Assembly: GCF_000276805.1 (NCBI RefSeq)
Contig: NZ_AKXQ01000002.1
Coordinates: 124,001-188,000, forward strand
Direction: 5' to 3'
DNA: 64,000 nt
Source of the DNA: Moritella dasanensis ArB 0140
GTDB taxonomy: Bacteria > Pseudomonadota > Gammaproteobacteria > Enterobacterales > Moritellaceae
The position numbers and the translations under genes are program-made. This document shows, one piece after another, positions 54,841 to 63,622 of the stretch (the stretch's first letter is position 1; every line of letters begins with the position of its first letter). The notes below the pieces were generated by a model. That model was not told where the DNA came from and did not search any database. It saw only the letters and a program-made list of their open reading frames with translations.

Positions 54841-57800
54841 ATGCGCTTTACTGATATTTTTATCAAGCGTCCTGTTCTAGCGGTATCTATCAGCTTTTTG
54901 ATTGCGTTGCTTGGTGTTCAAGCAATTTTCAAAATGCAGGTTCGAGAATACCCTGACATGACCAATACGGTTGTTACCGTAACAACTGGCTACTACGGTG
55001 CTAGTGCCGATTTGATCCAAGGCTTTATTACTCAGCCCTTAGAGCAAGCGGTAGCCCAAGCCGATAATATCGACTTTATGACATCATCAAGTGTATTAGG
55101 TAGTTCAACTATTACCATTACGATGAAGCTAAATACCGATCCGAATGCGGCACTGTCTGATATTTTGGCTAAAACGAACTCGGTTCGTTCACAATTGCCA
55201 AAAGAATCTGAAGATCCAACCGTGACTATGTCTACGGGTTCAACCACTGCAGTAATGTACATTGCCTTTAGCAGTGATGAACTATCTTCGAGTCAGGTGA
55301 CCGATTATCTTGATCGTGTAATCAACCCACAGCTGTTCACCATTAATGGTGTATCTAAAGTAGACATGTATGGTGGTATTAAATACGCACTACGTGTTTG
55401 GTTAGACCCATTAAAAATGGCAGCTTATGACCTTACCGCAACCGAAATTATGGGTGTACTGAATAGTAACAACTATCAGTCTGCAACAGGTCAAGCTATT
55501 GGTGAATTCGTGCTTTACAATGGTAATGCCGATACCCAAGTAGCTAGTGTTGAAGATCTAGAACGTCTTGTTGTATCAACAGATAAAGGTCAAGTGATTC
55601 GCTTAAGTGACATTGCAAAAGTGTCTTTAGAGAAGAGCCATGACGTTTATCGCGCATCAGCAAATGGTAAAGAAGCCGTTGTTGCTGCCGTTAATGCTGC
55701 ACCAACAGCAAACCCAATTAACATTGCTGCTGACGTATTAGAATTATTACCAGAACTAGAACGTAACTTACCGACAAACATCAACATGAACGTGATGTAT
55801 GACTCAACAGTTGCGATCAATGAATCAATCAAAGAAGTAATTAAAACCATTATCGAAGCAGCACTTATCGTTATCGTGGTAATTACGTTATTCCTTGGTT
55901 CACTGCGTGCCGTAATCATTCCTATTGTAACGATTCCATTGTCACTTATTGGTGTTGCTATGGTTATGCAGATGTTTGGTTTCTCTTGGAACTTAATGAC
56001 ACTGCTGGCGATGGTACTGGCGATTGGTCTGGTTGTAGATGACGCGATTGTGGTATTAGAAAATATTGACCGTCACATCAAACTCGGCGAGTCCCCTTTC
56101 CGAGCCGCCGTGATTGGTACACGTGAAATAGCCGTACCAGTTATCGCAATGACATTAACACTGGGTGCAGTATATGCGCCGATTGCGTTAATGGGTGGTA
56201 TTACAGGGGCATTATTTAAAGAGTTCGCGCTTACCTTAGCGGGTGCAGTATTCATCTCTGGTATTTTAGCACTGACATTGTCACCAATGATGTGTTCTAA
56301 AATATTGTTAGCAAACGCAAAACCAAACAGATTTGAAAAAACTGTACATGCTTTCCTTGAGCGTATGACTAATCGTTATGAGAAGATGATTAGTGCAGTA
56401 ATGCACAAACGTCCAGTAATGATTGCATTTGCTCTTATCGTATTCGCAGCAATGCCAATGTTATTTAAATTTATTCCAAGCGAACTTGCACCGTCGGAAG
56501 ACAAAGGTGTAATGATGATGATGGGTACTGCACCATCAAATGCTAACTTAGATTACATTGAAAACTCGATGAGTGAAGTGAACGCAAAGCTAAACGAACA
56601 ACCTGAAATTGCTTATGCTCAGATCTTCTCTGGTGTACCTAGCTCAAACCAAGCATTAGGTATTGCATCGCTAGTTCCTTGGAGCCAGCGTGAAGCAAGC
56701 CAAGCTGAGGTTGTTAAACGTGTAACAGGTTTAGTTAAAGATGTACCGGGCATGTCGGTTATTGCTTTCCAAATGCCTGAATTACCAGGTGCAGGTTCAG
56801 GCCTACCCGTTCAATTTGTGATTACGACACCGAATAGTTTTGAAAGTCTATTCCAAGTAGCAACAGACGTATTGACGAAATTACAAGCTAACCCGCTCTT
56901 TGTATATTCGGATTTAGATCTTAACTACGATTCTGCAACAATGAAGATTAACATTGATAAAGACAAAGCCGGTGCTTACGGTATTACCATGCAAGACATT
57001 GGTATAACCTTAAGTACGATGATGTCTGATGGTTACGTTAACCGTATTGATTTAAATGGCCGTTCTTACGAGGTTATTCCTCAAGTTGAACGTAAATACC
57101 GTTTGAATCCGGAGTCAATGAATAGCTACTACGTACGCGCAGCTGATGGCCGCGCAGTACCACTAGGCAGCTTAATTACCATTGATGTAGTTGCAGAACC
57201 ACGTTCACTTCCTCACTTTAACCAACTTAACTCAGCAACAATTGGTGCTGTACCTAGCCCTGGTGTAGCGATGGGCGATGCAATTTCATGGTTCGAAAAT
57301 ACAGCTTCAACGATGCTTCCAAAAGGTTACCGTTATGACTTTATGGGTGAATCACGTCAGTTCGTAACTGAAGGTAGTGCTTTGTATATGACCTTTGCGC
57401 TTGCATTGGCTATCATTTACCTTGTACTTGCGATTCAATTTGAATCAGCGCGTGATCCTTTAGTTATCATGGTATCTGTACCACTTGCTGTATCTGGGGC
57501 GTTAGTATCTCTGGCTTGGGGTCTATCAACCATGAATATCTATTCTCAGGTTGGTTTGATTACCCTCGTCGGTTTGATTACTAAGCACGGTATCTTGATC
57601 TGTGAAGTAGCAAAAGAAGAACAGTTACATCACGGAAAGAACCGAACAGATGCTGTAATTGAAGCGGCTAAAGTACGTTTACGTCCAATTCTAATGACAA
57701 CAGCAGCAATGATTGCGGGTCTTATTCCGTTAATGTATGCCACTGGTGCAGGTGCAGAACAGCGCTTTAGTATTGGTATTGTGATCGTATCTGGTCTTGC

Positions 57801-57969
57801 TATCGGTACATTGTTTACACTATTCATCTTACCGGTAATTTATTCATTCCTTGCGACTGAACATAAACCATTACCGACATTCGTTGAAGACGAAGAATTG
57901 GAAGAAAGTGATAAGCAACATGCTATTGAATGTGCTAAAACTGCTGCTGAAGTAAAGCCAGCAATCTAA
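54841..57969 (+). CDS. RND efflux pump, inner-membrane transporter (HAE-1 type)
   Basis: A 1042-residue pump of the AcrB/MexB/VexD group. It starts MRFTDIFIKRPVLAVSISFLI and has twelve helices with two large periplasmic loops. The proton-relay site in helix 4 reads MVLAIGLVVDDAIVVLENIDRH, with the paired Asp of the HAE-1 group. The C-terminal half repeats the fold (GLITLVGLITKHGILICEVAKEE, RPILMTTAAMIAGLIPLM). It exports hydrophobic compounds, drugs or metabolites by proton antiport. It starts 11 bp after the adaptor. SD GGAGG lies before the ATG. A terminator follows. Substrates cannot be predicted. Confidence 0.94.
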   Translation: MRFTDIFIKRPVLAVSISFLIALLGVQAIFKMQVREYPDMTNTVVTVTTGYYGASADLIQGFITQPLEQAVAQADNIDFMTSSSVLGSSTITITMKLNTDPNAALSDILAKTNSVRSQLPKESEDPTVTMSTGSTTAVMYIAFSSDELSSSQVTDYLDRVINPQLFTINGVSKVDMYGGIKYALRVWLDPLKMAAYDLTATEIMGVLNSNNYQSATGQAIGEFVLYNGNADTQVASVEDLERLVVSTDKGQVIRLSDIAKVSLEKSHDVYRASANGKEAVVAAVNAAPTANPINIAADVLELLPELERNLPTNINMNVMYDSTVAINESIKEVIKTIIEAALIVIVVITLFLGSLRAVIIPIVTIPLSLIGVAMVMQMFGFSWNLMTLLAMVLAIGLVVDDAIVVLENIDRHIKLGESPFRAAVIGTREIAVPVIAMTLTLGAVYAPIALMGGITGALFKEFALTLAGAVFISGILALTLSPMMCSKILLANAKPNRFEKTVHAFLERMTNRYEKMISAVMHKRPVMIAFALIVFAAMPMLFKFIPSELAPSEDKGVMMMMGTAPSNANLDYIENSMSEVNAKLNEQPEIAYAQIFSGVPSSNQALGIASLVPWSQREASQAEVVKRVTGLVKDVPGMSVIAFQMPELPGAGSGLPVQFVITTPNSFESLFQVATDVLTKLQANPLFVYSDLDLNYDSATMKINIDKDKAGAYGITMQDIGITLSTMMSDGYVNRIDLNGRSYEVIPQVERKYRLNPESMNSYYVRAADGRAVPLGSLITIDVVAEPRSLPHFNQLNSATIGAVPSPGVAMGDAISWFENTASTMLPKGYRYDFMGESRQFVTEGSALYMTFALALAIIYLVLAIQFESARDPLVIMVSVPLAVSGALVSLAWGLSTMNIYSQVGLITLVGLITKHGILICEVAKEEQLHHGKNRTDAVIEAAKVRLRPILMTTAAMIAGLIPLMYATGAGAEQRFSIGIVIVSGLAIGTLFTLFILPVIYSFLATEHKPLPTFVEDEELEESDKQHAIECAKTAAEVKPAI

Positions 57970-58027
57970 TTTAAACATGATAATGCAGTAATCAATATCT
58001 AATTAACATGGATTAGATATTGATCTA

Positions 58028-58054
58028 AAGAGGTCGCTTATGCGGCCTCTTTTT
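58028..58054 (+). terminator. Rho-independent terminator of the RND operon
   Basis: AAGAGGTCGC and GCGGCCTCTT pair with one wobble pair around a 4-base TTAT loop, then a run of T. It lies about 60 bp after the pump stop codon. Confidence 0.85.
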
Positions 58055-58132
58055 TACCCTTAATTTCAGTTAAAAGGTATATTAACTCACCCCACGTTAT
58101 TTTTCTGCTTCAGCCTTTAAGTGAGTACTCTT

Positions 58133-58675
58133 ATGTTCTGTATAGACGACTTCCCTATCCCGCTACTTGGTTTTTCAGCCTTTAGCGGCACAGGTAAAAC
58201 AACCTTGATTACCCAACTGCTACCAAAACTAACTGAGCACGGTTTACGTATCGGCATGGTGAAACACAGCCATCATGATATCGAAATGGATAACCCTAAC
58301 AAGGACAGTTATAAATTAAGAAAAGCAGGCGCATGCCAAATGGTCTTAGCGTCACCCCACCGCACGATTATGTTTGCCGAACAAGCTGAAGCCGAAGAGC
58401 CGAAACTGATCACGCAATTAAATTGGCTGAACACTGATGAATTGGATTTGGTGTTAGTTGAAGGGTTTCGTCATGAAGCATTTACGAAGATAGAACTACA
58501 TCGCCCAAGCTTAGGAAAACCATTGCTCGCTGTTGATGATCAACACATTATCGCAATCGCTACAGATGCAGCGATTGAACAAAAGAAATTATTAGCTAAA
58601 GGCTTAACTTATTTAGATTTGAACGACATCAATGCCATCACTGATTTCATCATACATTACTGCCAAAAGGCATAA
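58133..58675 (+). CDS. mobB: Molybdopterin-guanine dinucleotide biosynthesis protein MobB
   Basis: A 180-residue P-loop NTPase matching MobB: IPLLGFSAFSGTGKTTLITQLLP (Walker A), LRIGMVKHSHHDIEMDNPNKDSYKLRKAG (in parts), DLVLVEGFRHEAFTKIELHR, and HIIAIATD near the end. MobB binds GTP and assists MobA in making the guanine dinucleotide form of the molybdenum cofactor. I favour the ATG at 58133, with AAGTGAG about seven bases upstream; a GTG at 58121 has no ribosome site. A mobA partner is not next to it. mog is elsewhere in this window. Confidence 0.92.
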   Translation: MFCIDDFPIPLLGFSAFSGTGKTTLITQLLPKLTEHGLRIGMVKHSHHDIEMDNPNKDSYKLRKAGACQMVLASPHRTIMFAEQAEAEEPKLITQLNWLNTDELDLVLVEGFRHEAFTKIELHRPSLGKPLLAVDDQHIIAIATDAAIEQKKLLAKGLTYLDLNDINAITDFIIHYCQKA

Positions 58676-58715
58676 CCACAAAGGCCATAGTCAGCCGATG
58701 ACTCAAGCTTTAACC

Positions 58716-59159
58716 TTATGAATTTAGGTCTGTCGTTGCAGTTAATCCATCAAGATAGTCTTGATAACTTGATTCAATATCAATATCGCAGGCCGTTAAA
58801 TCTTTCATCGCGATTGCTTCCAATGTTTCAAGTTCAGCGATACTTTCTTGCAGCGCAAGTTGCTGTTCACGCAATTCATCTAATCTTGAACGACTCTGAT
58901 GTAACATGTATAACATACGTGGCGGACTATCCGGTTTGTCATCATACAGTGCCAAATAATGTTTTGCTGACTCTAGACTAATACCTAAACGCTTGCTGCG
59001 TAAAATTATAATTAAACGGGCGCGTTGACGATAATCATAATACATAAACCGCCCACGACGTTCCGATTGTAACAACCCTTTCGTTTCATAAAAACGGATA
59101 GCGCGTCTCGTAATCGAGAATTCTTCAGCAAGATCTGCCGCGGTATAATACGTCGTCAT
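58716..59159 (-). CDS. MerR-family regulator, possibly LiuR-like
   Basis: A 147-residue MerR-type regulator. The DNA-binding domain reads YTAADLAEEFSITRRAIRFYETKGLLQSERRG (in parts), followed by RQRARLIIILRSKRLGISLESAKHYLALYD and a coiled-coil dimerisation helix (QSRSRLDELREQQLALQESIAELETL). No metal-binding Cys pair is present in the C-terminal part, so a metal sensor is unlikely. The pattern resembles LiuR-type regulators of branched-chain amino acid or fatty acid degradation. No acyl-CoA dehydrogenase or liu-type gene lies next to it here, so the target is open. The gene converges with mobB. Confidence 0.82.
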   Translation of the reverse strand: MTTYYTAADLAEEFSITRRAIRFYETKGLLQSERRGRFMYYDYRQRARLIIILRSKRLGISLESAKHYLALYDDKPDSPPRMLYMLHQSRSRLDELREQQLALQESIAELETLEAIAMKDLTACDIDIESSYQDYLDGLTATTDLNS

Positions 59160-59318
59160 TTAGTGTAACCCTTCCTAACTCTTATTTAATTTTATCAAAA
59201 TCTGATTTTTACTTAGCAATGAATAATTTACCACAAATTTACGCTATTGCTTAATTTAAACCATAATTAGTATTGCAATGCTACGTCATTCGAACTAAAT
59301 AAGGCATCGAGGTTAGTT

Positions 59319-59846
59319 ATGCGTGTTCCCAAATTACAGCCAAGCCAATACTCGTGGTTTATACGTCCGTTCTTGTGGCTGCTAGAAAGAAAACAAAATA
59401 AAACCTTAAAGCCTGCGCAACTACTAGGCCGTAGACCAAAACTATTTATTTCGATGTTCTTGTTATATAAAACCATAAATAGAAAAACATCGCCTATTAA
59501 ACCTTATATTCACGCATTAATGAGTGTGCGCGTTGCGCAGCTAAATCAATGTGGATTCACCATTGAACATGATTCTAAAGTATTACGAAGTCTGAAAGAA
59601 AGGTTAAACAAAGATAAACTATTAGATTGGCAAAATTGCAGTGATTTTAAACCCCAAGAATGTGCGGTGTTAGCCTATACAGATGCGATCACCGATAGCT
59701 CATTGCATGTTACCGACAGGCATATCGACCAGTTACGTTGTTATTATAATGATGATGAAATCGTGGAATTAACAACGATTATTGTGTTCCAAAATATGAC
59801 CACAAAATTTAACGCTGCATTTGATGTATGTAAAAAGACGGTTTAG
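59319..59846 (+). CDS. AhpD/carboxymuconolactone-decarboxylase-like protein with incomplete CxxC
   Basis: A 175-residue protein resembling the CMD/AhpD-like family: FMLYKT-like helix, then HALMSVRVAQLNQCGFTIEHDSKVL in parts, then ECAVLAYTDAITDSSLHVTD and DDEIVELTTIIVFQNMTTKFNAA, which is the common C-terminal end of the family. In active AhpD-like peroxidases the first stretch contains CxxC plus His; here only one Cys is present (QCGFT, the second position being Thr). It may therefore lack the disulfide chemistry. Function not certain. GAGG precedes the ATG; it is divergent from the MerR gene, with a 159-bp gap. Confidence 0.75.
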   Translation: MRVPKLQPSQYSWFIRPFLWLLERKQNKTLKPAQLLGRRPKLFISMFLLYKTINRKTSPIKPYIHALMSVRVAQLNQCGFTIEHDSKVLRSLKERLNKDKLLDWQNCSDFKPQECAVLAYTDAITDSSLHVTDRHIDQLRCYYNDDEIVELTTIIVFQNMTTKFNAAFDVCKKTV

Positions 59847-59895
59847 GCGTCTACAATTCACTCTACTAATTCGTATGGTGAACTTTAATCAATAA

Positions 59896-59944
59896 ACGAA
59901 AAACGAGAGGTTTAATACTTTAATTAAGTACTAAACCTCTCGTT
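59896..59944 (-). terminator. Strong terminator after the DUF1329 gene (minus strand)
   Basis: A nearly perfect inverted repeat of about 19 bp per arm (ends AACGAGAGGTTTA and TAAACCTCTCGTT) with a 5-base loop. On the minus strand it is followed by TTTTTCGTTT. It lies 57 bp after the DUF1329 gene stop. Confidence 0.9.
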
Positions 59945-60000
59945 GTCATTACATTGTTGCCAAGATTTTAATCATGACAATCAAAGATGTTGATTAAAGA

Positions 60001-61380
60001 TTAACGACCCATACGTTTCAATGCTGATGTAGAGAAGTCTTTACGCTTCGCTTTCACATCAAACTGAATGCCTTTATTTTCTTCATTATTCAGGCCAGTA
60101 ACAAGGTAACGACCCGCGATAACATCATATAATGTTTCTGCAGCAAACCAGTTCACGTCAGCATTGTAGTATTGTACAGAGTGCGCTTCAGCAACACGCC
60201 ATAGGTTGCCACGTGCGTCATAATGATCGATAACACCTGCTTGCCAGCTATCTTCATCAATGAAGAAGTTACGCTGTGCATAAACATGACGTTGACCGTC
60301 TTTCACTTTTGCTTGTACTTCCCACACACGATGTTTCTCGTAACGCGTGTATTCTTGGTTAATATGACCTGGGGTTACAATATCTTTGTATTCAAGATCG
60401 GTAGAAGAAAGGTTGTAAGAGTTATATGGAATGTAGAGCTCTTTCTTACCGACCAATGTCCATTCATAACGGTCAGGTGCACCATTGTACATATCATAGT
60501 TATCTGATGTACGTGAACCTTCTACGCCAATGCCTTCGCCATCATACGATACGTTAGGCGCACGACGAACACGGCGTTGACCTGAGTTATAGATCCATGC
60601 TTTACGCGGTTCTTTAACCTGATCTACCGTTTCATGGACTAACGCAATCGTACCTGTTAAACGTGCTGGTGCAATAATACGCTGCATGTAATAGAACAAA
60701 ATATTGTCATCTTTCTTGGCATCACGTCCGCCTTTTAAGGCTTCCGGGATGTAGAATTTATCTTCTACTTTCACAGCCGTGTATGCACCATTACGTTGTA
60801 CTGGGATAGTTGTGATTACACGTTCTGCATGACCACCACGGTAACGGGTAATGTGATTCCAGATAACTTCTAAGCCATTCTCTGGAATTGGAAACGGAAT
60901 AGAAATATTGAAATTATCTAAACCATTACCACCAGCCGATAACGTCGTGTTTAATGCATTACCTTTAATCGTCTCGTAAATATCATCCGACTGCGCAAAA
61001 CTACGACGCGTTTCATACACAGGCATAGTGTAGGTATCAGTGTATTTCTTAAACATAGCCAGCTGGCCAGGTGTTAAGTTATCTTTGTACTTATCAACAT
61101 TCGCAGCCGTGATCACAAACAGTGGTTTGTCTGCGGCATATGGGTTAGTTATACGATCATTTTTACCAAAATCTGTACCGAGTATTGCATTCGTAATACC
61201 GCCCGTCCATGCTGGGATAGAGCCGTCAGCATTCCCTGCAGTTATAGCGCCCACTGGCGTTAATTCGTTTCCTAATTTGGCTGCATCAGCTTCACTTACT
61301 TTCGCAAGTGTTGATGCCGAGAATGCCATAGCCACTGAAATGGCCGCTACGCTATATGCTTTATTGAATACTTTCATCAT
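60001..61380 (-). CDS. DUF1329 family exported protein
   Basis: A 459-residue protein with a signal peptide (YSVAAISVAMAFSASTLA). It shows the DUF1329 pattern: EADAAKLGNELTPVGAITAGN at the mature N-terminus (in parts), DGSIPAWTGGI, the QRRVRRAPNVSYDG motif, and a C-terminal YEKHRVWEVQAKVKDGQRHVYAQRNFFIDEDSWQ segment (in parts). The fold is related to outer membrane lipoprotein-sorting LolA/LolB-type beta barrels. The role is not established; in many marine and Pseudomonas-type genomes it is paired with DUF1302. It follows the DUF1302 gene by 89 bp and is co-transcribed with it to a strong terminator. Confidence 0.9.
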   Translation of the reverse strand: MMKVFNKAYSVAAISVAMAFSASTLAKVSEADAAKLGNELTPVGAITAGNADGSIPAWTGGITNAILGTDFGKNDRITNPYAADKPLFVITAANVDKYKDNLTPGQLAMFKKYTDTYTMPVYETRRSFAQSDDIYETIKGNALNTTLSAGGNGLDNFNISIPFPIPENGLEVIWNHITRYRGGHAERVITTIPVQRNGAYTAVKVEDKFYIPEALKGGRDAKKDDNILFYYMQRIIAPARLTGTIALVHETVDQVKEPRKAWIYNSGQRRVRRAPNVSYDGEGIGVEGSRTSDNYDMYNGAPDRYEWTLVGKKELYIPYNSYNLSSTDLEYKDIVTPGHINQEYTRYEKHRVWEVQAKVKDGQRHVYAQRNFFIDEDSWQAGVIDHYDARGNLWRVAEAHSVQYYNADVNWFAAETLYDVIAGRYLVTGLNNEENKGIQFDVKAKRKDFSTSALKRMGR

Positions 61381-61469
61381 TAAAATCCTTTTCGAAAACT
61401 ACTATTCGTTCTATCCGTTTAAACTGATTTAGCAATGCAATAAACACATTATTACATTGCTATTATTTA

Positions 61470-63344
61470 TTAGAACGAAATACCAACTGCTGCAGAAACA
61501 TAATCGCGGTCTGATAATGGATTAAAATCACCACCGAACTGCGTATAACTTACTGACATAGAATACATATTGAGATAATCAGCTTTAAGCGCGAGATTCA
61601 CACCTGTACGACCTTCTTGGAACGTACCTTGTGGTTCAGGGCTGTAACCATATACATCATGCGACCAAGCGACTGAAGGCGCTAAATCGACACCAGCGAA
61701 AACATTACGGTAATCAGCTTTAACAGCTAAACGATAACCTGCACTGTCTGTCGTAGTGAAACCATCCTTATCATTACCAAATTCATCGTAGCTATTACCA
61801 TAAGTCGTAGAGCGACCATACTTAATATCATCTTCACCTTCAGCTAGATCCCAAACGTGGCCATAGCCTAGTTCCGCAACAGTTGTAATTCTGTCTGTAC
61901 CTAATGCTTTATCAAAGAATTTGATGAAGGTGAATTGAGTCTGGGTATAATCAAAACGATCAAAACCGTCTACAGTATCTCCCGGATCAGCATCAGCATA
62001 CCTATCATCCATAGGTGAACCTGATAAACCCCCGGTTAACGCTGCACCTAATAAGTCTGAGCCGTTAATTTGTAACGGCATATCTAAACGGTGGCTAACT
62101 TCACCAGATACAGCCCATTCCGCAATTGTAGTATTAAAACTTAAGCCAAATAACTGAATATCCTCAGGATAAACAGTATGGTAAGCCGCATTATAACCAT
62201 CAGGGGCAATGCCTACAGGTGCAAACGGACTATAATTACCTGGATTCGCAGGGTTATAACTTGAGCGGTCAACAAAGCCTGCTTCTGCACTCGCATATGG
62301 TAAACGAGAGTGGTAATTCATATAATATAAGCCAAATTCTGTCGCATTAAAATTTTCAGCATAATATTTAAACGCTAAACCAAATTGCCCATCATCAGAG
62401 ACTTCTTCATCAGTACCTCTTTGTGCATACAAGTTATTATTATAAACGATTTGATCACCAAGATAGGTAGGGTTATCAACAGGAACACCATCTAAAAATA
62501 CTAGAGTGTCACAACCACTGGCAAGGAAATCAGAAGTCGAAAAATAAGTACCACAACTATCAATAACAGTCGGTTCAAATTCTAATTGATAAAATGTCTC
62601 AAAACTTAAATTATCCGTTAAGCCAATATTAGCAAAAATCATGTTTACTGGTAATAAACCTTCTTTTACTTCTGCGCCAGGACGACGGAAAGCTGCAGCA
62701 TCAATCGGATTCACCGCATTGATACCACCTTGAATGAATGAGCTTTCGCCCCAGTTAACCACTTGTTTACCAATACGTAAGTCGACTGCCACATCACCAA
62801 TATAGAAACCTGTGAATACATATGCATCGAGTAATGCAACACCTTTAGCTTGTGTCAAATCATCAAATTTGCTGTCATCAAGGGGCGCATTAGCTGTATA
62901 GCCGTTGTTACCATGTCCGTGATCAACATCATTTTGATCTAAAGCATAGTCATACCAATATTTACCACGAACAAAAGCACCAAAAGTTGTACCTTCTTCC
63001 GTCTCATACGTTAGACCTAGGTCATGGATACCTTTAATTGTTTGGGTGAAAGCGTCACCGCTTTTATAATTAAGGTTACCGTCATCCCCTGTCGGTGTAT
63101 TACCGATTGCCCCGGTTAGGCCATTACTAATCGCATTACCAGCACCTAAATTTTTCGCATCAGCATCTTCTACACGCCAGCTTGAACCGGCTGTAATTTG
63201 AGAGTTAAACGAACCTTCAACATCACCCCAATTAAACTCGATCGCTTGAGGTGCTGCAGTATAGCCTGAAACGATAAGTGCTAAAGCAATTGGCGTTGTT
63301 TTAAAAAATCTCTTCTGAGTTGTGTTTTTCATTATAGTATCCAT
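61470..63344 (-). CDS. DUF1302 family outer-membrane protein
   Basis: A 624-residue protein with a signal peptide (KTTPIALALIVSGYTAAPQA) and the DUF1302 pattern: IEFNWGDVEGSFNSQITAGSSWRVED (in parts), NLNYKSGDAFTQTIKGIHDL, RIGKQVVNWGESSFIQGGINAVNPID (in parts), and FTFIKFFDKALG. Alternating amphipathic strands to the C-terminal aromatic residue (VGISF) suggest an outer-membrane beta barrel. AAGGG about seven bases before the ATG at 63344 decides the start over the ATG at 63332. With DUF1329 it forms a two-gene operon, whose pairing with an RND-type transporter is known elsewhere but not seen directly here. Function unknown. Confidence 0.9.
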   Translation of the reverse strand: MDTIMKNTTQKRFFKTTPIALALIVSGYTAAPQAIEFNWGDVEGSFNSQITAGSSWRVEDADAKNLGAGNAISNGLTGAIGNTPTGDDGNLNYKSGDAFTQTIKGIHDLGLTYETEEGTTFGAFVRGKYWYDYALDQNDVDHGHGNNGYTANAPLDDSKFDDLTQAKGVALLDAYVFTGFYIGDVAVDLRIGKQVVNWGESSFIQGGINAVNPIDAAAFRRPGAEVKEGLLPVNMIFANIGLTDNLSFETFYQLEFEPTVIDSCGTYFSTSDFLASGCDTLVFLDGVPVDNPTYLGDQIVYNNNLYAQRGTDEEVSDDGQFGLAFKYYAENFNATEFGLYYMNYHSRLPYASAEAGFVDRSSYNPANPGNYSPFAPVGIAPDGYNAAYHTVYPEDIQLFGLSFNTTIAEWAVSGEVSHRLDMPLQINGSDLLGAALTGGLSGSPMDDRYADADPGDTVDGFDRFDYTQTQFTFIKFFDKALGTDRITTVAELGYGHVWDLAEGEDDIKYGRSTTYGNSYDEFGNDKDGFTTTDSAGYRLAVKADYRNVFAGVDLAPSVAWSHDVYGYSPEPQGTFQEGRTGVNLALKADYLNMYSMSVSYTQFGGDFNPLSDRDYVSAAVGISF

Positions 63345-63393
63345 TCTACACCCTTAAATTTGTTTTCATTCCATTAACAATTAGGTCGTAGGT

Positions 63394-63421
63394 ATTATAT
63401 TCACATAATACTTTTGTTACA
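63394..63421 (-). promoter_or_regulatory. Probable promoter of the DUF1302/DUF1329 operon
   Basis: On the minus strand, a perfect TATAAT (63394-63399) lies 16 bp from TGTAAC (63416-63421), and 50 bp before the DUF1302 start. The -35 is only a partial match. Confidence 0.5.
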
Positions 63422-63622
63422 CAGTGTCAGATACAGGCTAAACGTGCCAAATTATTGTCTATTGAAGCCAATGCGATATTTTATGCGAGCTAGGTCAAAG
63501 ATTTAGACTCAATTAAGAAACTTAATATCGCTAAAGTCATCCCCCTAAAGAGGAGGTAAATAGAGATTTAGTATTAGATAGGTAGGAGAAAGATAAGTTA
63601 AGATATAAATTACATACAAATA

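Noticed and set aside
63345-63622. Possible small gene in the gap upstream of DUF1302
   Set aside because: No open frame with a plausible ribosome site was found; only a promoter is supported.
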